From Rufibacter roseus (GTDB taxonomy: Bacteria > Bacteroidota > Bacteroidia > Cytophagales > Hymenobacteraceae): DNA of 64,000 nt. Shown here piece by piece: positions 45,070 through 54,900 of this stretch (the first letter of the stretch is position 1; every line of letters starts with the position of its first letter). The stretch spans positions 310,001 to 374,000 of the forward strand of contig NZ_LRML01000001.1 of NCBI RefSeq assembly GCF_001647285.1. The letters are read 5' to 3'. The notes under the pieces are model-generated. The model saw only the letters and a program-made list of their open reading frames with translations. It was not told where the DNA came from and did no database searches. A program made the translations under genes and the position numbers.

Positions 45070-45109
45070 CTGTTTTTGGCATGCTTTTTTAAAAACAAGC
45101 CAAAAACAG
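45070..45109. repeat. Intergenic palindrome, strong copy
   Basis: CTGTTTTTGGCATGCTTTTT and AAAAACAAGCCAAAAACAG pair well around a one- or two-base loop. It lies upstream of the calcineurin-like start. Confidence 0.85.
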
Positions 45110-45230
45110 AAAACATAATATCATTTTATAGGCCTATGGTGCACGAGTAATATCGGTCTACCCGTGGTAAAAGAAGTAGCTGATATAAGAAAGACTACTC
45201 CGTCTACTAGTTTGCCCTTGATATTCAGTT

Positions 45231-45270
45231 CTGTTTTAGGCCTACTTTTAATAAAACAGTTCTATAACAG
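45231..45270. repeat. Intergenic palindrome
   Basis: CTGTTTTAGGCCTACTTTTA and AAAACAGTTCTATAACAG pair imperfectly. It is the second copy in the same gap and lies 53 nt before the NAGLU stop. Confidence 0.72.
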
Positions 45271-45322
45271 AATTTGACCGCATGCCCTACTTAAAGGCAT
45301 TTGTAAATGTTTATGCAGGCGG

Positions 45323-47563
45323 TTATTGAAGGGCATACTGGTTTGCCAACAAAGGTTTATATTTCTGATAGAGGCTTCTGGCTTCTTCTATTGAATTACC
45401 TTTAGTCTGATCAGAGTAGGGCTCATGACTATTCACCCATTGCCATTCCCAGTCCTTTATTTTTTTATCAAACTCCTTTTGATCCATGGGTTTGCCCTGT
45501 GCCATTGAGGTGTTGACATAGTCAAAAAACTGGCTCCAACGGGGCTTGTAAAAGCCGGTTAGCATACCAGACCATTGCCGGCACGAGTAATCATGCAGCC
45601 TGCTGTCTTTGTCTCCCCAGAGGGTAATCAGGTTGCGGGCGTTTTTCTCGTACAAATCTTTCTCTGCTTGATTTTTTCCCCATGCTTTGGCAGAGTTAAG
45701 CCAGCGGCCCAAAAGAAACTGGTGGTGCGTGGCCAATAGCCGGTCCATGTCTTCTATCACCGCCAAGAACTGCTGACTCCGCTTTCTAAATGCGGCAGTG
45801 TCTTCTCTTTGGTAATCCATGGCAAACTGCTGTTGCAAGGTGTCGGCATAATTAGCCAGTACCTGGCGGGTTACATCTACCAAGTCATACCTGAAACCCT
45901 CACTGTTCTTCAAGTCCTTAGAGGCGGCTAATAATCCTTCCCAGGCTGGAATCAAATCGGCAGGGCGGTACGCTTTGTCTGTGTCGGTCCAGCGGTTTTT
46001 CTTGTTAAAGGTAGGTCTGCCGGTTATAATAGACTCTGGCCCGCCAGATTTTATAGCTCCATCGTACACGGTGTGGCGCAATATTTCCCACGCTTTTTCT
46101 GCGGATGCATTTTGCTGGCCATAACGCCTTTGAACATAATTTGGGAGCCAGGTATCCAAACTGATGGGAGTGCTGCGCCAAACGTTTTCCAGCATGAGTT
46201 CATACATGACCGGGTTTTGCTCAATAGCTTCGGGCGTTAGCCCTATGCCTACCATGTTTCTGGAGCTGGGGTCTTGCAAAGCAGTGGCCGGACCGTTGGC
46301 AACGCTGTTCATGCGGCCGTACATGCTCACATTTCCGCCAAAGTTGTGAAGCATGCACCATATCCAGGGTTTGCCGTAGTAGGCATCGGTTCTGCTCCAT
46401 ACAGGTTTACTCTCGCTGTACAGGTCCAGTACTATCATTTTGTCATTAGGTACGGCATTGAGCAAGGCCTGTATCTGGGTAGGCTGCCAGAATTTAGCGG
46501 AGTAGGAGAACATCCAGCCCTGCATAATCCAGGTGGCTTTTGGGTCTACCGAGGCCATAGACTGGTACACTTTCTTACTGATGTCGTTCAGGTAAGTAGA
46601 ATCATTGGTGGGCGGGGTGTTCTCATTGAAAGTGTCGGCTGAGTAGTAATGGTCTGTGCCGAAGGTATTGATTTCCTCCTGCAGGAATTCTTTCCCTACA
46701 GTTGTGAACATAGGGTCATCAGGGTCAAGAATATATACTTCGTCAAAGCCTTGCCACCGGGTTTTCTTTAGTTTGGCCTCAGGGAATTTGTCTTTGAAAG
46801 CGGGGGGGACGTGTCCGGTAAAAGCGGGTAGGATAGGGGTCATGCCTAAAGCGCGCTCCTGCTCCAGAATCTTTTTCTGCAGTTCTTCATGGCTTTTCAT
46901 AAAGCTTTGGGGCAGCGGACCGCCCCAGCCATCAAGGTTGCCCATCCAGAACCAGTTAAAATAGGCGGGGCCGCTGTAAAAACTAGCTAAGTCTTTGTCT
47001 GTAAAGCCCAGTTTTTTGTAGACCCGGTCCCAGATGGCGTTTTGTCCGGTTACGGCCAAAGGCATGTTAATGCCGTTCATGGCCATCCAGTCAATCTCTT
47101 TCTGCCACCGCTCCCAGTCCCACCAGCTCATGGTGTAGTTGAAGGTGCAGTAATTAAGGTAGTACCGGTATTTGTAAGGGGAGACTTTTCTGTCTTTTTG
47201 CGTTACCGCAGGCAGTTTTTTAGGCAGGTTAAGAGTAGAGCCGTTCCAGGAAATATGGGAATTGGTGTACGTTTTCAGGTAATGATTTAACGCACTGGCT
47301 ACTGACACGCCATTATTGCCACGCAGTACAATCTTTCCTCTTTTGCCCTCCACTTCAAACACATCATTTTCACCATCACTGGGAATAATTGCTACCTGAA
47401 ACTGATTGGCATGTTTGGGGAGCACACGTTTGATTAAGGCATAGGCCGCTTTCTCCTGCGCATCAAGAACTGCCTTGCCGGAACCTGTATTGCCGGCTAT
47501 AGCGCCTTGCATGGCACATAGAATTGCAATCAAATAGAGGGAGTATTTATATATTATTTTCAT
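45323..47563 (-). CDS. Alpha-N-acetylglucosaminidase (GH89, NAGLU family)
   Basis: This 746-residue exported protein starts MKIIYKYSLYLIAILCAMQGAIAG. The domains are a small N-terminal domain (residues ~30-120), the catalytic TIM barrel, and an all-alpha C-terminal domain. GH89 signatures include NYCTFNYTMSWWDWERW, DWMAMNGINMPLAVTGQNAIW, WFWMGNLDGWGGPLP, DTFNENTPPTND, and PWIWCMLHNFGGN. Human NAGLU and Clostridium CpGH89 cleave terminal alpha-GlcNAc from heparan sulfate or mucin-type glycans. The presence of this enzyme and the GlcNAc 2-epimerase at 12156 shows the strain uses GlcNAc-containing glycans. Length and domain order are normal. Confidence 0.95.
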   Translation of the reverse strand: MKIIYKYSLYLIAILCAMQGAIAGNTGSGKAVLDAQEKAAYALIKRVLPKHANQFQVAIIPSDGENDVFEVEGKRGKIVLRGNNGVSVASALNHYLKTYTNSHISWNGSTLNLPKKLPAVTQKDRKVSPYKYRYYLNYCTFNYTMSWWDWERWQKEIDWMAMNGINMPLAVTGQNAIWDRVYKKLGFTDKDLASFYSGPAYFNWFWMGNLDGWGGPLPQSFMKSHEELQKKILEQERALGMTPILPAFTGHVPPAFKDKFPEAKLKKTRWQGFDEVYILDPDDPMFTTVGKEFLQEEINTFGTDHYYSADTFNENTPPTNDSTYLNDISKKVYQSMASVDPKATWIMQGWMFSYSAKFWQPTQIQALLNAVPNDKMIVLDLYSESKPVWSRTDAYYGKPWIWCMLHNFGGNVSMYGRMNSVANGPATALQDPSSRNMVGIGLTPEAIEQNPVMYELMLENVWRSTPISLDTWLPNYVQRRYGQQNASAEKAWEILRHTVYDGAIKSGGPESIITGRPTFNKKNRWTDTDKAYRPADLIPAWEGLLAASKDLKNSEGFRYDLVDVTRQVLANYADTLQQQFAMDYQREDTAAFRKRSQQFLAVIEDMDRLLATHHQFLLGRWLNSAKAWGKNQAEKDLYEKNARNLITLWGDKDSRLHDYSCRQWSGMLTGFYKPRWSQFFDYVNTSMAQGKPMDQKEFDKKIKDWEWQWVNSHEPYSDQTKGNSIEEARSLYQKYKPLLANQYALQ

Positions 47564-47614
47564 TGTTCGGTAGTAATGGCAGTTATATGTATAGTAAACC
47601 TAAGCCTTGAATCC

Positions 47615-47653
47615 TGTTTTTGCGCTGATTTCCAAAAAGGAGCTTCAAAACGC
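47615..47653. repeat. Intergenic palindrome
   Basis: TGTTTTTGCGCTGATTTCC and AAAAAGGAGCTTCAAAACG pair imperfectly. It lies upstream of the NAGLU start and 37 nt from the stop of the PLD-like gene. Confidence 0.72.
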
Positions 47654-47689
47654 GGGCAACTAAAGATTGTTAAGTAATTATCTCCTGCT

Positions 47690-48877
47690 TTACCGTACCA
47701 TACCCGGAAGCTTTTTCATTTGGTCATAGTAGCTCATGAAAGAATCAAAGAACGTAGCGTGGTTCTTGAACAAGAGCATGACCTCATTATTGTAATAAAC
47801 GGCATTGCCGGTGTAGTTGTGGGTGCCAGTAATCAGTAAGGTAGATTGCTCTCCGTTCAGCTTACCTTTAATGAGCATGAACTTGGCGTGGTTGTTAATC
47901 TTGCGCTGGTTAGAGAGAGTCAGGTTGTATATTTTAACGTAGGCACCCTGCTGATGTAAATCATCGAGCGCGGATATAATCTCTGGTGCGGCTGTGCTTT
48001 TGGCTATTACCTCTACGGTAGCACCCTGCTCATGCAGGCTTTTTAATTTTTGTACTACGTTTATGCGGGCGGCAGTCCAGTCAGACATGCCAACCCTTAT
48101 CAAGGCCGAAGAAGGCTCGGTGATTTGGTTTAAGATATCAATGATGGGGTCTGTGCCGTAATTTCTGCCGTTTCTTCTTTTAGGGAAAAAGTAAGCAGTA
48201 AGACCGGCAGCAGGGTCTTCAAACTCCCTGTACTCAAAATTCTTCATACCGCTGGAGGCTTTTGCCTTCATGTCATTCCAATAAGTAAGATAGGCGTCGT
48301 AAAGCCCCGGGTTAGAAAGTACGGTAGCTTCCTGAATCTTCTTTGAATCGCCTTCAGTAAAATTGTGCGAGGTCTGAAATACAATCTTCTCCGCTTTCCC
48401 GTCTGGTGTCTTGAGTTCAGAGAAAATCACGAATTTGTTGTGGTTAATAGAAGTATTGCCGGCATCATTGTCTACCACTACCACCTCTGAGTTTGGTTTG
48501 ATAAAGCTCCTGAGTTCTGAAATAGTAGGCGCATTCTCAGCCTGGGTTTCGGCTCGGCTCATGTCTACCATTAGGTGCAGATTTACGCCCCGGTCGCTGG
48601 CTCTTCTTAAGGCGCTGATGACTCCTTCATGGGTAAAACCAAATATGCTAAGGTGCAGAGAAGATGCTTCAGGAGATGCGTCTATCATGGAAATCAACCT
48701 GTCCATGATTACAGGAGAAGCAACTGAATTACCAATATGGGTTAACTGGGTGAAAATAAGGTCATTCACCGACGACTCCAGGGGAATGGTAGTGTCGTTT
48801 TTAGGGGGAGTTTCTTCTGTTTTACAGCTAGAAAAAGCGAGGAGAAACAGAAGAAATAAAAATTTTGTCTTAAACAT
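47690..48877 (-). CDS. Phospholipase-D-like lipoprotein with divergent HKD motifs
   Basis: This 395-residue lipoprotein has signal MFKTKFLFLLFLLAFSSCKT (Cys18). It has two PLD-superfamily halves. The first HKD site is INHNKFVIFSE (His146, Lys148), followed by QTSHNFTEGD. The second is NNHAKFMLIKG (His330, Lys332), followed by TGTHNYTGNA. In both, the Asp of the H-x-K-x4-D motif is replaced (Ser in the first, Lys in the second), although the following Asn is kept. A phosphodiester-cleaving role on lipids or nucleic acids is the family expectation; the missing Asp residues make the activity uncertain. It lies at the end of the exported hydrolase run. Confidence 0.8.
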   Translation of the reverse strand: MFKTKFLFLLFLLAFSSCKTEETPPKNDTTIPLESSVNDLIFTQLTHIGNSVASPVIMDRLISMIDASPEASSLHLSIFGFTHEGVISALRRASDRGVNLHLMVDMSRAETQAENAPTISELRSFIKPNSEVVVVDNDAGNTSINHNKFVIFSELKTPDGKAEKIVFQTSHNFTEGDSKKIQEATVLSNPGLYDAYLTYWNDMKAKASSGMKNFEYREFEDPAAGLTAYFFPKRRNGRNYGTDPIIDILNQITEPSSALIRVGMSDWTAARINVVQKLKSLHEQGATVEVIAKSTAAPEIISALDDLHQQGAYVKIYNLTLSNQRKINNHAKFMLIKGKLNGEQSTLLITGTHNYTGNAVYYNNEVMLLFKNHATFFDSFMSYYDQMKKLPGMVR

Positions 48878-48940
48878 AATGGCGTTAAAGATGTAGACTG
48901 CATGAATTAAGTCATAAACAGTACTTTTTAAACCAATACC

Positions 48941-48974
48941 ATTTTGGCTTAATTTTTAGGAAATAAGCCAAAAC
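48941..48974. repeat. Intergenic palindrome
   Basis: ATTTTGGCTTAATTTTTA and AAATAAGCCAAAACT pair well in the GGCTT/AAGCC core. It lies upstream of the PLD-like start (48877, - strand). Confidence 0.78.
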
Positions 48975-49068
48975 TGTAAATAGAGTGGCAAGAAGATAGT
49001 TTTAACTTGCCTGCAACGGAACCGATATAGGTACTTAAGTTACCTAATCAATTAAGGGGTCATTTAAT

Positions 49069-49106
49069 CCAGAGATGAAGCAAGGAAAACTCTGCTTCAT
49101 CTCTGG
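49069..49106 (-). terminator. Hairpin ending the SusCD-DUF5689 run
   Basis: CCAGAGATGAAGCA and TGCTTCATCTCTGG pair perfectly around a 10-nt loop, 60 nt downstream of the DUF5689 stop on the - strand. The tail is ATTAAAT, only weakly U-rich on that strand, so its strength is uncertain. Confidence 0.6.
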
Positions 49107-49165
49107 AAATTGAAAGAACATGTTCAACGCTGCAGCCTCTGAGGGGAACAGCCGTTAAACAGTTT

Positions 49166-50455
49166 TTAATTTTGGTATATGGCAAAGTCATCTAAGCCTA
49201 ATCGACCATTATCTACTGTTGCCGAGTTTCTACCTAAGCCTAATTTAAGGACTCTGAACCTAACTGGGCCAGTAACATCCATCAAGAATACAGCTGTTTT
49301 TTCTACTTTGCTGGCATCTGAAATAGTAGGTCCAATTTGGGTCCAGGTACTTCCCTGGTCCTGTGAGAACTCTAATCTCCAGGTACTGGACGCGTCGTTA
49401 TAATAAGAGCCGTATAGCATAGTTACTTTAGACGCTCCATTCGGGACATCAAAAAGCATTTCAACATAGGTGTCATAGTCCAATTGCTGTTGCATTCTGA
49501 CTCCTTGCTCTCCTGTGAATCTATCACGACCAGCAGTGTTGCCAATGATGGCTTGATACAGTTTCCAAGGGCCGGTGCTAAATTCTACGGTGTTGTCCCA
49601 GATTCCTCTGTCTCCGTTGACCATGTTGTAGCTTGGCTTTGTTGTTTGAGGAATGCCCTCAAAACTTTCCGGGAAACCTGGATATATAGGTCCGCTTGGA
49701 TCTTGTACGTCTGTTATATTTCTTACCCAAAGTTGTGCCTCTGGACCATTTGCACCGTCTCTCTTTATTACCGGTATGCCGGTGTAAGAGGCGCTGGCAT
49801 ATACCCTGCGGTTGGCAAAGGCAGCGGTTGGCTCTGTGTGCAAAATGGCTGTATTTGCTCCGCCGTCTGTTAGAGTTTTATCGCCGCTAAAAGTGGTAGA
49901 AGCTGTAGGGGTAGGCGTTACGTTACCGGCCACTAGCTTCACCAATGTGCCCTCATACAACTCAGGTCTGGTAACCAACTGTTCAAGGCTTACCTCCCGC
50001 AGGTGCACTTTTGCATTTTCAGATACTTTCACCACTCTATCCGTAGATAATCCGGTAATCTGCAAAACACCGTTGCGCTGCGTAAGGGTAGACCCTGTCA
50101 AGTTTACCACCACTGAGTCGCCTACCTTAAAAGCTGATGTGTTTCCTCCTTCCAGATTAAGGGAAATACCTCTGATCTGGCCTCTTCTGTGGCTTTGAAC
50201 AACTATGTTGTTATTTCCACCCGGGACATTCTGACCCGCAGGATCAGAAATGACTACCCCTAAAATTTGCTGAGCACCCATTAACTGATCTGTGCTAAGG
50301 GCTACATCATTCCCTTTATACATAGCCCGTATATCTTCCAGTGAAATATAAGGGCTAGGTGTGCCAATGGCATTGTTTACGTCCTCTTCCAAACAACTGG
50401 TAAAAGCCAGAGCACTCAACAAGAGGCTCAATAGCGTGAATATTTTATTTTTCAT
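49166..50455 (-). CDS. DUF5689-family surface lipoprotein
   Basis: This 429-residue lipoprotein has signal MKNKIFTLLSLLLSALAFTSCLEED. An OB-fold-like DUF5689 domain runs from about residue 35 to 240 (ISLEDIRAMYKGNDVALSTDQLMGAQQILGVVISD, NIVVQSHRRGQIRGISLNLEGG, FKVGDSVVVNLTGSTLTQRNGVLQITGL). A C-terminal jelly-roll follows (residues about 265-425, PGFPESFEG, GPWKLYQAIIGNTAGRDR, LGLDDFAIYQN) like those in surface-exposed adhesion or binding proteins. DUF5689 proteins occur as the third gene of SusCD loci. OB folds often bind nucleic acids or oligosaccharides. Its partner SusCD genes are 44 and 1534 nt upstream. Confidence 0.82.
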   Translation of the reverse strand: MKNKIFTLLSLLLSALAFTSCLEEDVNNAIGTPSPYISLEDIRAMYKGNDVALSTDQLMGAQQILGVVISDPAGQNVPGGNNNIVVQSHRRGQIRGISLNLEGGNTSAFKVGDSVVVNLTGSTLTQRNGVLQITGLSTDRVVKVSENAKVHLREVSLEQLVTRPELYEGTLVKLVAGNVTPTPTASTTFSGDKTLTDGGANTAILHTEPTAAFANRRVYASASYTGIPVIKRDGANGPEAQLWVRNITDVQDPSGPIYPGFPESFEGIPQTTKPSYNMVNGDRGIWDNTVEFSTGPWKLYQAIIGNTAGRDRFTGEQGVRMQQQLDYDTYVEMLFDVPNGASKVTMLYGSYYNDASSTWRLEFSQDQGSTWTQIGPTISDASKVEKTAVFLMDVTGPVRFRVLKLGLGRNSATVDNGRLGLDDFAIYQN

Positions 50456-50499
50456 GATTTCTTATTAAAAAATCTAAACTTATGAATTAGGCTAACCCG

Positions 50500-51966
50500 T
50501 TATTCTTGCCACCAAACTTTGGTGTTTATGTTGTCTGGCCCTTGGTCTGCTACCGCAGCCCGGTAGTTTTCCTGGTTTAGAGTCTGCACAAACAGTGGGT
50601 AGTTTAAACGCGCTGGCATTACGCCTCCATTTTGAAGTCCCGGCCCTTTTGGTAGAACAGGGTGTCCTGTCCTGCGGAATTCAAACCACTGCTGAAAGTC
50701 TGTGAAAAACAAAGTGTAATACTTCTGCAGATGGATTTGCTCTAGTTTGGTTTCAAAGTCTTGGTTTTCGTTCCATTTTACCTCAGCCTTTTCCAAGTAA
50801 TTGTCTGGCACGGGAACTTCCCAAAAGGTAATAGCGCTGGTAACACCGTTTTCATAGTAGGTTTTAGGGTCTCCGGAAATGAAGCCTCTCAGGGCTGCCT
50901 CTGCCAGAATGAACTGCAGCTCAGCGTAATTCAGAATATTGCCTAACCGTGGCTCAGTGGCCAAAGCTGGAAGGTATCTTGACTGAGCTTCTGGTACGTT
51001 GGTGACAGGGTAGCCGCTTGGTATTCCTGAATAGAAACTTTCCCAAACGGTTGCCCACAGCGGCAGCCTAGGATCTTCCCATTGCAACAAGTTGTTCACG
51101 AAAAACTGACTTAGAGAAGAAGAACCGTTAAAGTCAAAGGCCCGCCAGGTATGAAAAGTAGACTGGTAAGGAACAGCGCCCGTGAACATGAGAACTGCTG
51201 ATTCCATATTAGAGGCCATGATGGGGTATTCGGCTGGTTTTTCCTGTACAATTTCCCTTATTTTTTCTGCGGCTGTTTTTCCACCGGCAATAGGTTCTGA
51301 TTTACCAGAAACTCTTAAGAGAAGACGCAAATACAGAGAGTTGCCGAATTTGCGCCAAAGGGCTACGTTGCCTTTGTACAAAGGGTCTTTCTCTGACTGC
51401 ACCGCTGTTAGGTTACTGCTTCTTTTTAATAATGCGTTGGCAGAGTCTAATTTCCGGAATAGGTCAGCATAGATTACCTCCTGCTTGTCAAACTTAGGCA
51501 TATACTGCCCAGTCTTACCCTGAATGGCCTCTGTGTAAGGTACATCACCATAGGTATCTGTAATCAATGAATTCACCCAAGCATCCAGAATCAGAGAAAT
51601 TCCCATAAAGGCGGTACTACCTGTTTCTTCAGCTCCTACGTACATGTCTCTGATGTTGGTCAACTGCATGTACCAGTTGGTCCACATGTAGTCAGCTTCG
51701 GCGGTTCTAATTACGTAGCGGTGAATTTCATCTGAATTTACCGTGGTAACGTGCACCTGCATAAGTTCGTTGGTGAGACGCATAGCCCGGTCCAGATTTC
51801 TTTTCACTATGTCTGTGATGGCGGGTGCCAGCAAATTCTCAGGTAACGCTCTGGCACTTTGGTTGGGGTTTTCGTTCATTTCCTCAAACCCCTCGGTGCA
51901 GGAGAAAGCAAGTCCTAAGCAACAAGTAATCAGAAGGCTTAGGCTGAATATCTTTATTCTTTTCAT
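50500..51966 (-). CDS. SusD-like family (SusD-like_2) outer-membrane lipoprotein
   Basis: This 488-residue lipoprotein (MKRIKIFSLSLLITCCLGLAFSCTEGFEEMNENPN) has the EEMNENPN motif that marks the shorter SusD-like_2 branch. Helical repeats include NIRDMYVGAEETGSTAFMGISLILDAWVNSLITDTYGDVPYTEA and the C-terminal ILNYAELQFILAEAALRGF, then QIHLQKYYTLFFTDFQQWFEFRRTGHPVLP. This branch commonly handles peptides or small organic compounds rather than plain starch-like glycans. It pairs with the SusC 23 nt upstream. Confidence 0.92.
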   Translation of the reverse strand: MKRIKIFSLSLLITCCLGLAFSCTEGFEEMNENPNQSARALPENLLAPAITDIVKRNLDRAMRLTNELMQVHVTTVNSDEIHRYVIRTAEADYMWTNWYMQLTNIRDMYVGAEETGSTAFMGISLILDAWVNSLITDTYGDVPYTEAIQGKTGQYMPKFDKQEVIYADLFRKLDSANALLKRSSNLTAVQSEKDPLYKGNVALWRKFGNSLYLRLLLRVSGKSEPIAGGKTAAEKIREIVQEKPAEYPIMASNMESAVLMFTGAVPYQSTFHTWRAFDFNGSSSLSQFFVNNLLQWEDPRLPLWATVWESFYSGIPSGYPVTNVPEAQSRYLPALATEPRLGNILNYAELQFILAEAALRGFISGDPKTYYENGVTSAITFWEVPVPDNYLEKAEVKWNENQDFETKLEQIHLQKYYTLFFTDFQQWFEFRRTGHPVLPKGPGLQNGGVMPARLNYPLFVQTLNQENYRAAVADQGPDNINTKVWWQE

Positions 51967-51989
51967 TTTCTTTACTTTAAGTCTTTTGT

Positions 51990-54900
51990 CTAAATACCAA
52001 TGGTAAGGTTAATGCCCATGGTTCTGGTAGCCGGGAACTGCCCTAATTCAAAACCAGCGTCAATGGTACCGTTGTTCATAGTTCCGAATTCAGGGTCAAA
52101 GGCTGGCCAGTAGCTGAATATGAAAAGGTCTCTGCCGTATACCCCAATAGAAGCTTTCTGTAGCTTAAACCTTTTTACAACATTTGTTGGTAAGTTATAG
52201 TCAAGGCGTGTTTCACGTAATTTTATAAAGTCTGTGCTGAACAGGTTGCCTTCTACATTGTCACGGCCAAAATGCGCAGTATAATAGGTCCAGGCATGTT
52301 CCGCAATGACATCGTTTGGTCTGTAACTCCCATCTGGTGTGCGAATAACCCCATTGCCTATTATACCGTTATAACGACCTGGTACTGTTTTTTGCAACTT
52401 GCCTCCCTCAGCCAATACAGCATGTGTCAAAGAATATGCTTTGGCGCCAAATTGCGCGTCGAACAAAATGTTCATGCTAAACTGCTTGTACCGGAACTGG
52501 TTCCCCAAGCTAGCTCTCCATTTTGGCATGGCATTACCTAAAAGAATCATTTCATCTCCTAACAGAGGGTAGCCATCTTCATAAATGATTTGTCCATCTG
52601 GAGCCCGAAGGTAACCTCTCCCGTAAATGTCACCCATGGTGCCACCTGGTCTTGCTTCCACTGATCCACGACCACCTGGTCCTCTTTGCAGCTGATAGGT
52701 AAGTAGGCTGTCTGCCAGTTCCACCACCTTATTGCGGTTGGCAGTGAATGTGCCAAAAATGTCCCAGCTGAAGCCTTGCCCGTTTCTGAAAGGTGCAGCA
52801 TTAGCTTGAATCTCGATACCTTGGTTTTGCACCTCGCCTGCATTTAAAGTTGCATATCTGTATCCAGAGGAAGGATCAATAGGCACGGGTAAGATTTGGT
52901 CAAAGGTTCTGCTGCGGTATAAAGAGACATCTAAGCCTACTCTTCTATTGAAAAACCTTAGGTCAGCGCCCACTTCAAAACTTTGGGTGTTCATGAAGTT
53001 CAGGTTAGGGTTGGCAATAGTGCTGGGGTTAGACAAACCTCCTGGAAAACCTTGTTCGGTGGCGTAGGTAAAAGATGTCTGGTAAGGTCTTGTAGAACCA
53101 CTTCCTACTGCGGCCACTGATCCTCTTAATTTTACAAAAGAGACAGCCTCTGGCAATGGAATTAATTCAGAAATGATAGTGCTAACACTTACAGACGGGT
53201 AGAAGAAGCCTAACTCTTTGTCCATACCTGGAGTAGCCAACGTACTAGCCCAGTCTTGTCTGGCTGTCAGGTCTAAGAAAAGCCATTCGTTGTATCCAAA
53301 GGTGGCAAGGCCGTAGATACTATTTACCGCAAATTCTGCGCGGTACGGGTAGGCTAGGGGCACCACGGCACTGTTGGCGAATGTGAAGATGTTAGGGTAA
53401 GACAGCTGATCTGCCCTGAGTTCATCTCTGTTATAACGATTCGTCATTCTGCTACCACCCACTGAAACACTAAAGTCAAATCTGTCCCCGACTTCACGTC
53501 CATATCTTAATAGGAAGTCACTGGTAGTTTCTTGAGAGAAGATGTTCTGGGTACGGTACATCCCCTGTTTAAATTTCTCAGTGTCCATTGGCCGTTGCTG
53601 TGAACGAGATTCATATGAATAGTCAAGAGCAGTGCGGATCATCAAGCTCAGGTTCTTTGTGAAGTCATAGGTGGCTTGTACATTACCAGTAATGGAGTGC
53701 CGGTTAGACCTGTTAATCATTTCATTAGCAATCAGGTAAGGGTTGTCTACCAAGCTGCTGAACGGGTAATTTTGCACAACGCCTTCCATGCCAGGCTGCC
53801 AATATTGTTTCAGCCAGTTAAGGTCGGCATTAGGCACCTGGAACATGAGCCAATACATAAGCGATTGGTTGTTGTAGCCAGTAGAGGGCAGATTGTCTGC
53901 GTACTTGTTTGTATAGTTGATCTTTGTGCCTATTCTCAGCTTATCTGTTACTTTCTGGTTAACAGACAATGCAACGGTATTACGGTTGTACCCGGTGTTT
54001 GGAATAATCCAGGAATTCTGAAGATTGGTATAAGAGAAGCGAGCCGTGGTGCGGTCGGTACCGCCGTCAAGCGTGATACTGTTGGTAAAGGTTTTGCCAG
54101 TCTGGAAAAAATCTTCCCGGTTGTTCTTGTAGGGTACCCACGGCGTTCTGACAGCCCCGGTAGTACGTGTTTCCGGATCATACTGGTAGAACATTTGGCC
54201 ATCAAACTTAGGCCCCCATGCAGAACTGGTGCTCCGGGTACTGGGGCCGTCTTCCGTGTTCAGGAAAGAGTAGTAATTAGCACCGTTTAAACCCTGGCCA
54301 TATTCGTACTGGTAATCTGGCCAGCGTGAAATGGTTTCAAAGGCAGTGTTAGAATTAATGGTTACCCCAATACCTCTGTCACGGGATGTACCTGACTTGG
54401 TGGTAATGATGATGGCTCCATTCGCGCCACGGGCACCATATAACGCCGTTGCACCAGGGCCTTTCAACACACTTACACTTTCTATGTCCTCAGGGTTGAT
54501 GTCATTGAGACCAGTTCCGAAATCTACGGGAGACTCACTCTGCAAATAAGCAGAGCTACCAGTACCAGTTTGGCGTGAAGTACCACCTAACACCACACCG
54601 TCTACTACTATCAGCGCCTCGCTTTGTCCTCCTAAATCATTTTCACCCCTCAGTATTATCCTGTTTGAGCCGCTAGGCCCGCCGCCAGACTTAATTAAGT
54701 TTAGGCCTGCTACTCTACCAGCTAAGGCATCAGACCAGTTGTTAGGCAAAGCATTCGTCAATTCATCACCTTGCACTTCAGTTACGGCATAACCCAATGC
54801 TTTTTCTTCCCGCTCAATACCCAAGGCAGTTACTACCACTTCAGAAAGTTGCTGATTATCCTGTGACATGGTGATGGTCACGTTTGCCTCATTCTGAGTG

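Larger units (their letters stand above)
45020..45322. other. Intergenic region with two palindromes
   Basis: This 303-nt gap between the calcineurin-like gene and the NAGLU gene holds two family palindromes, at 45070 and 45231, and no gene. It is the densest intergenic cluster in the window apart from 10290-10428. Confidence 0.6.

Noticed and set aside
45020-45082. Longer N-terminus for the calcineurin-like protein
   Set aside because: It would include part of a palindromic repeat and hide the signal sequence that starts at 45019.
53676-54290. 204-residue + strand frame opposite the second susC gene
   Set aside because: It lies fully inside a clear SusC coding region and has no signature; it is an antisense shadow.
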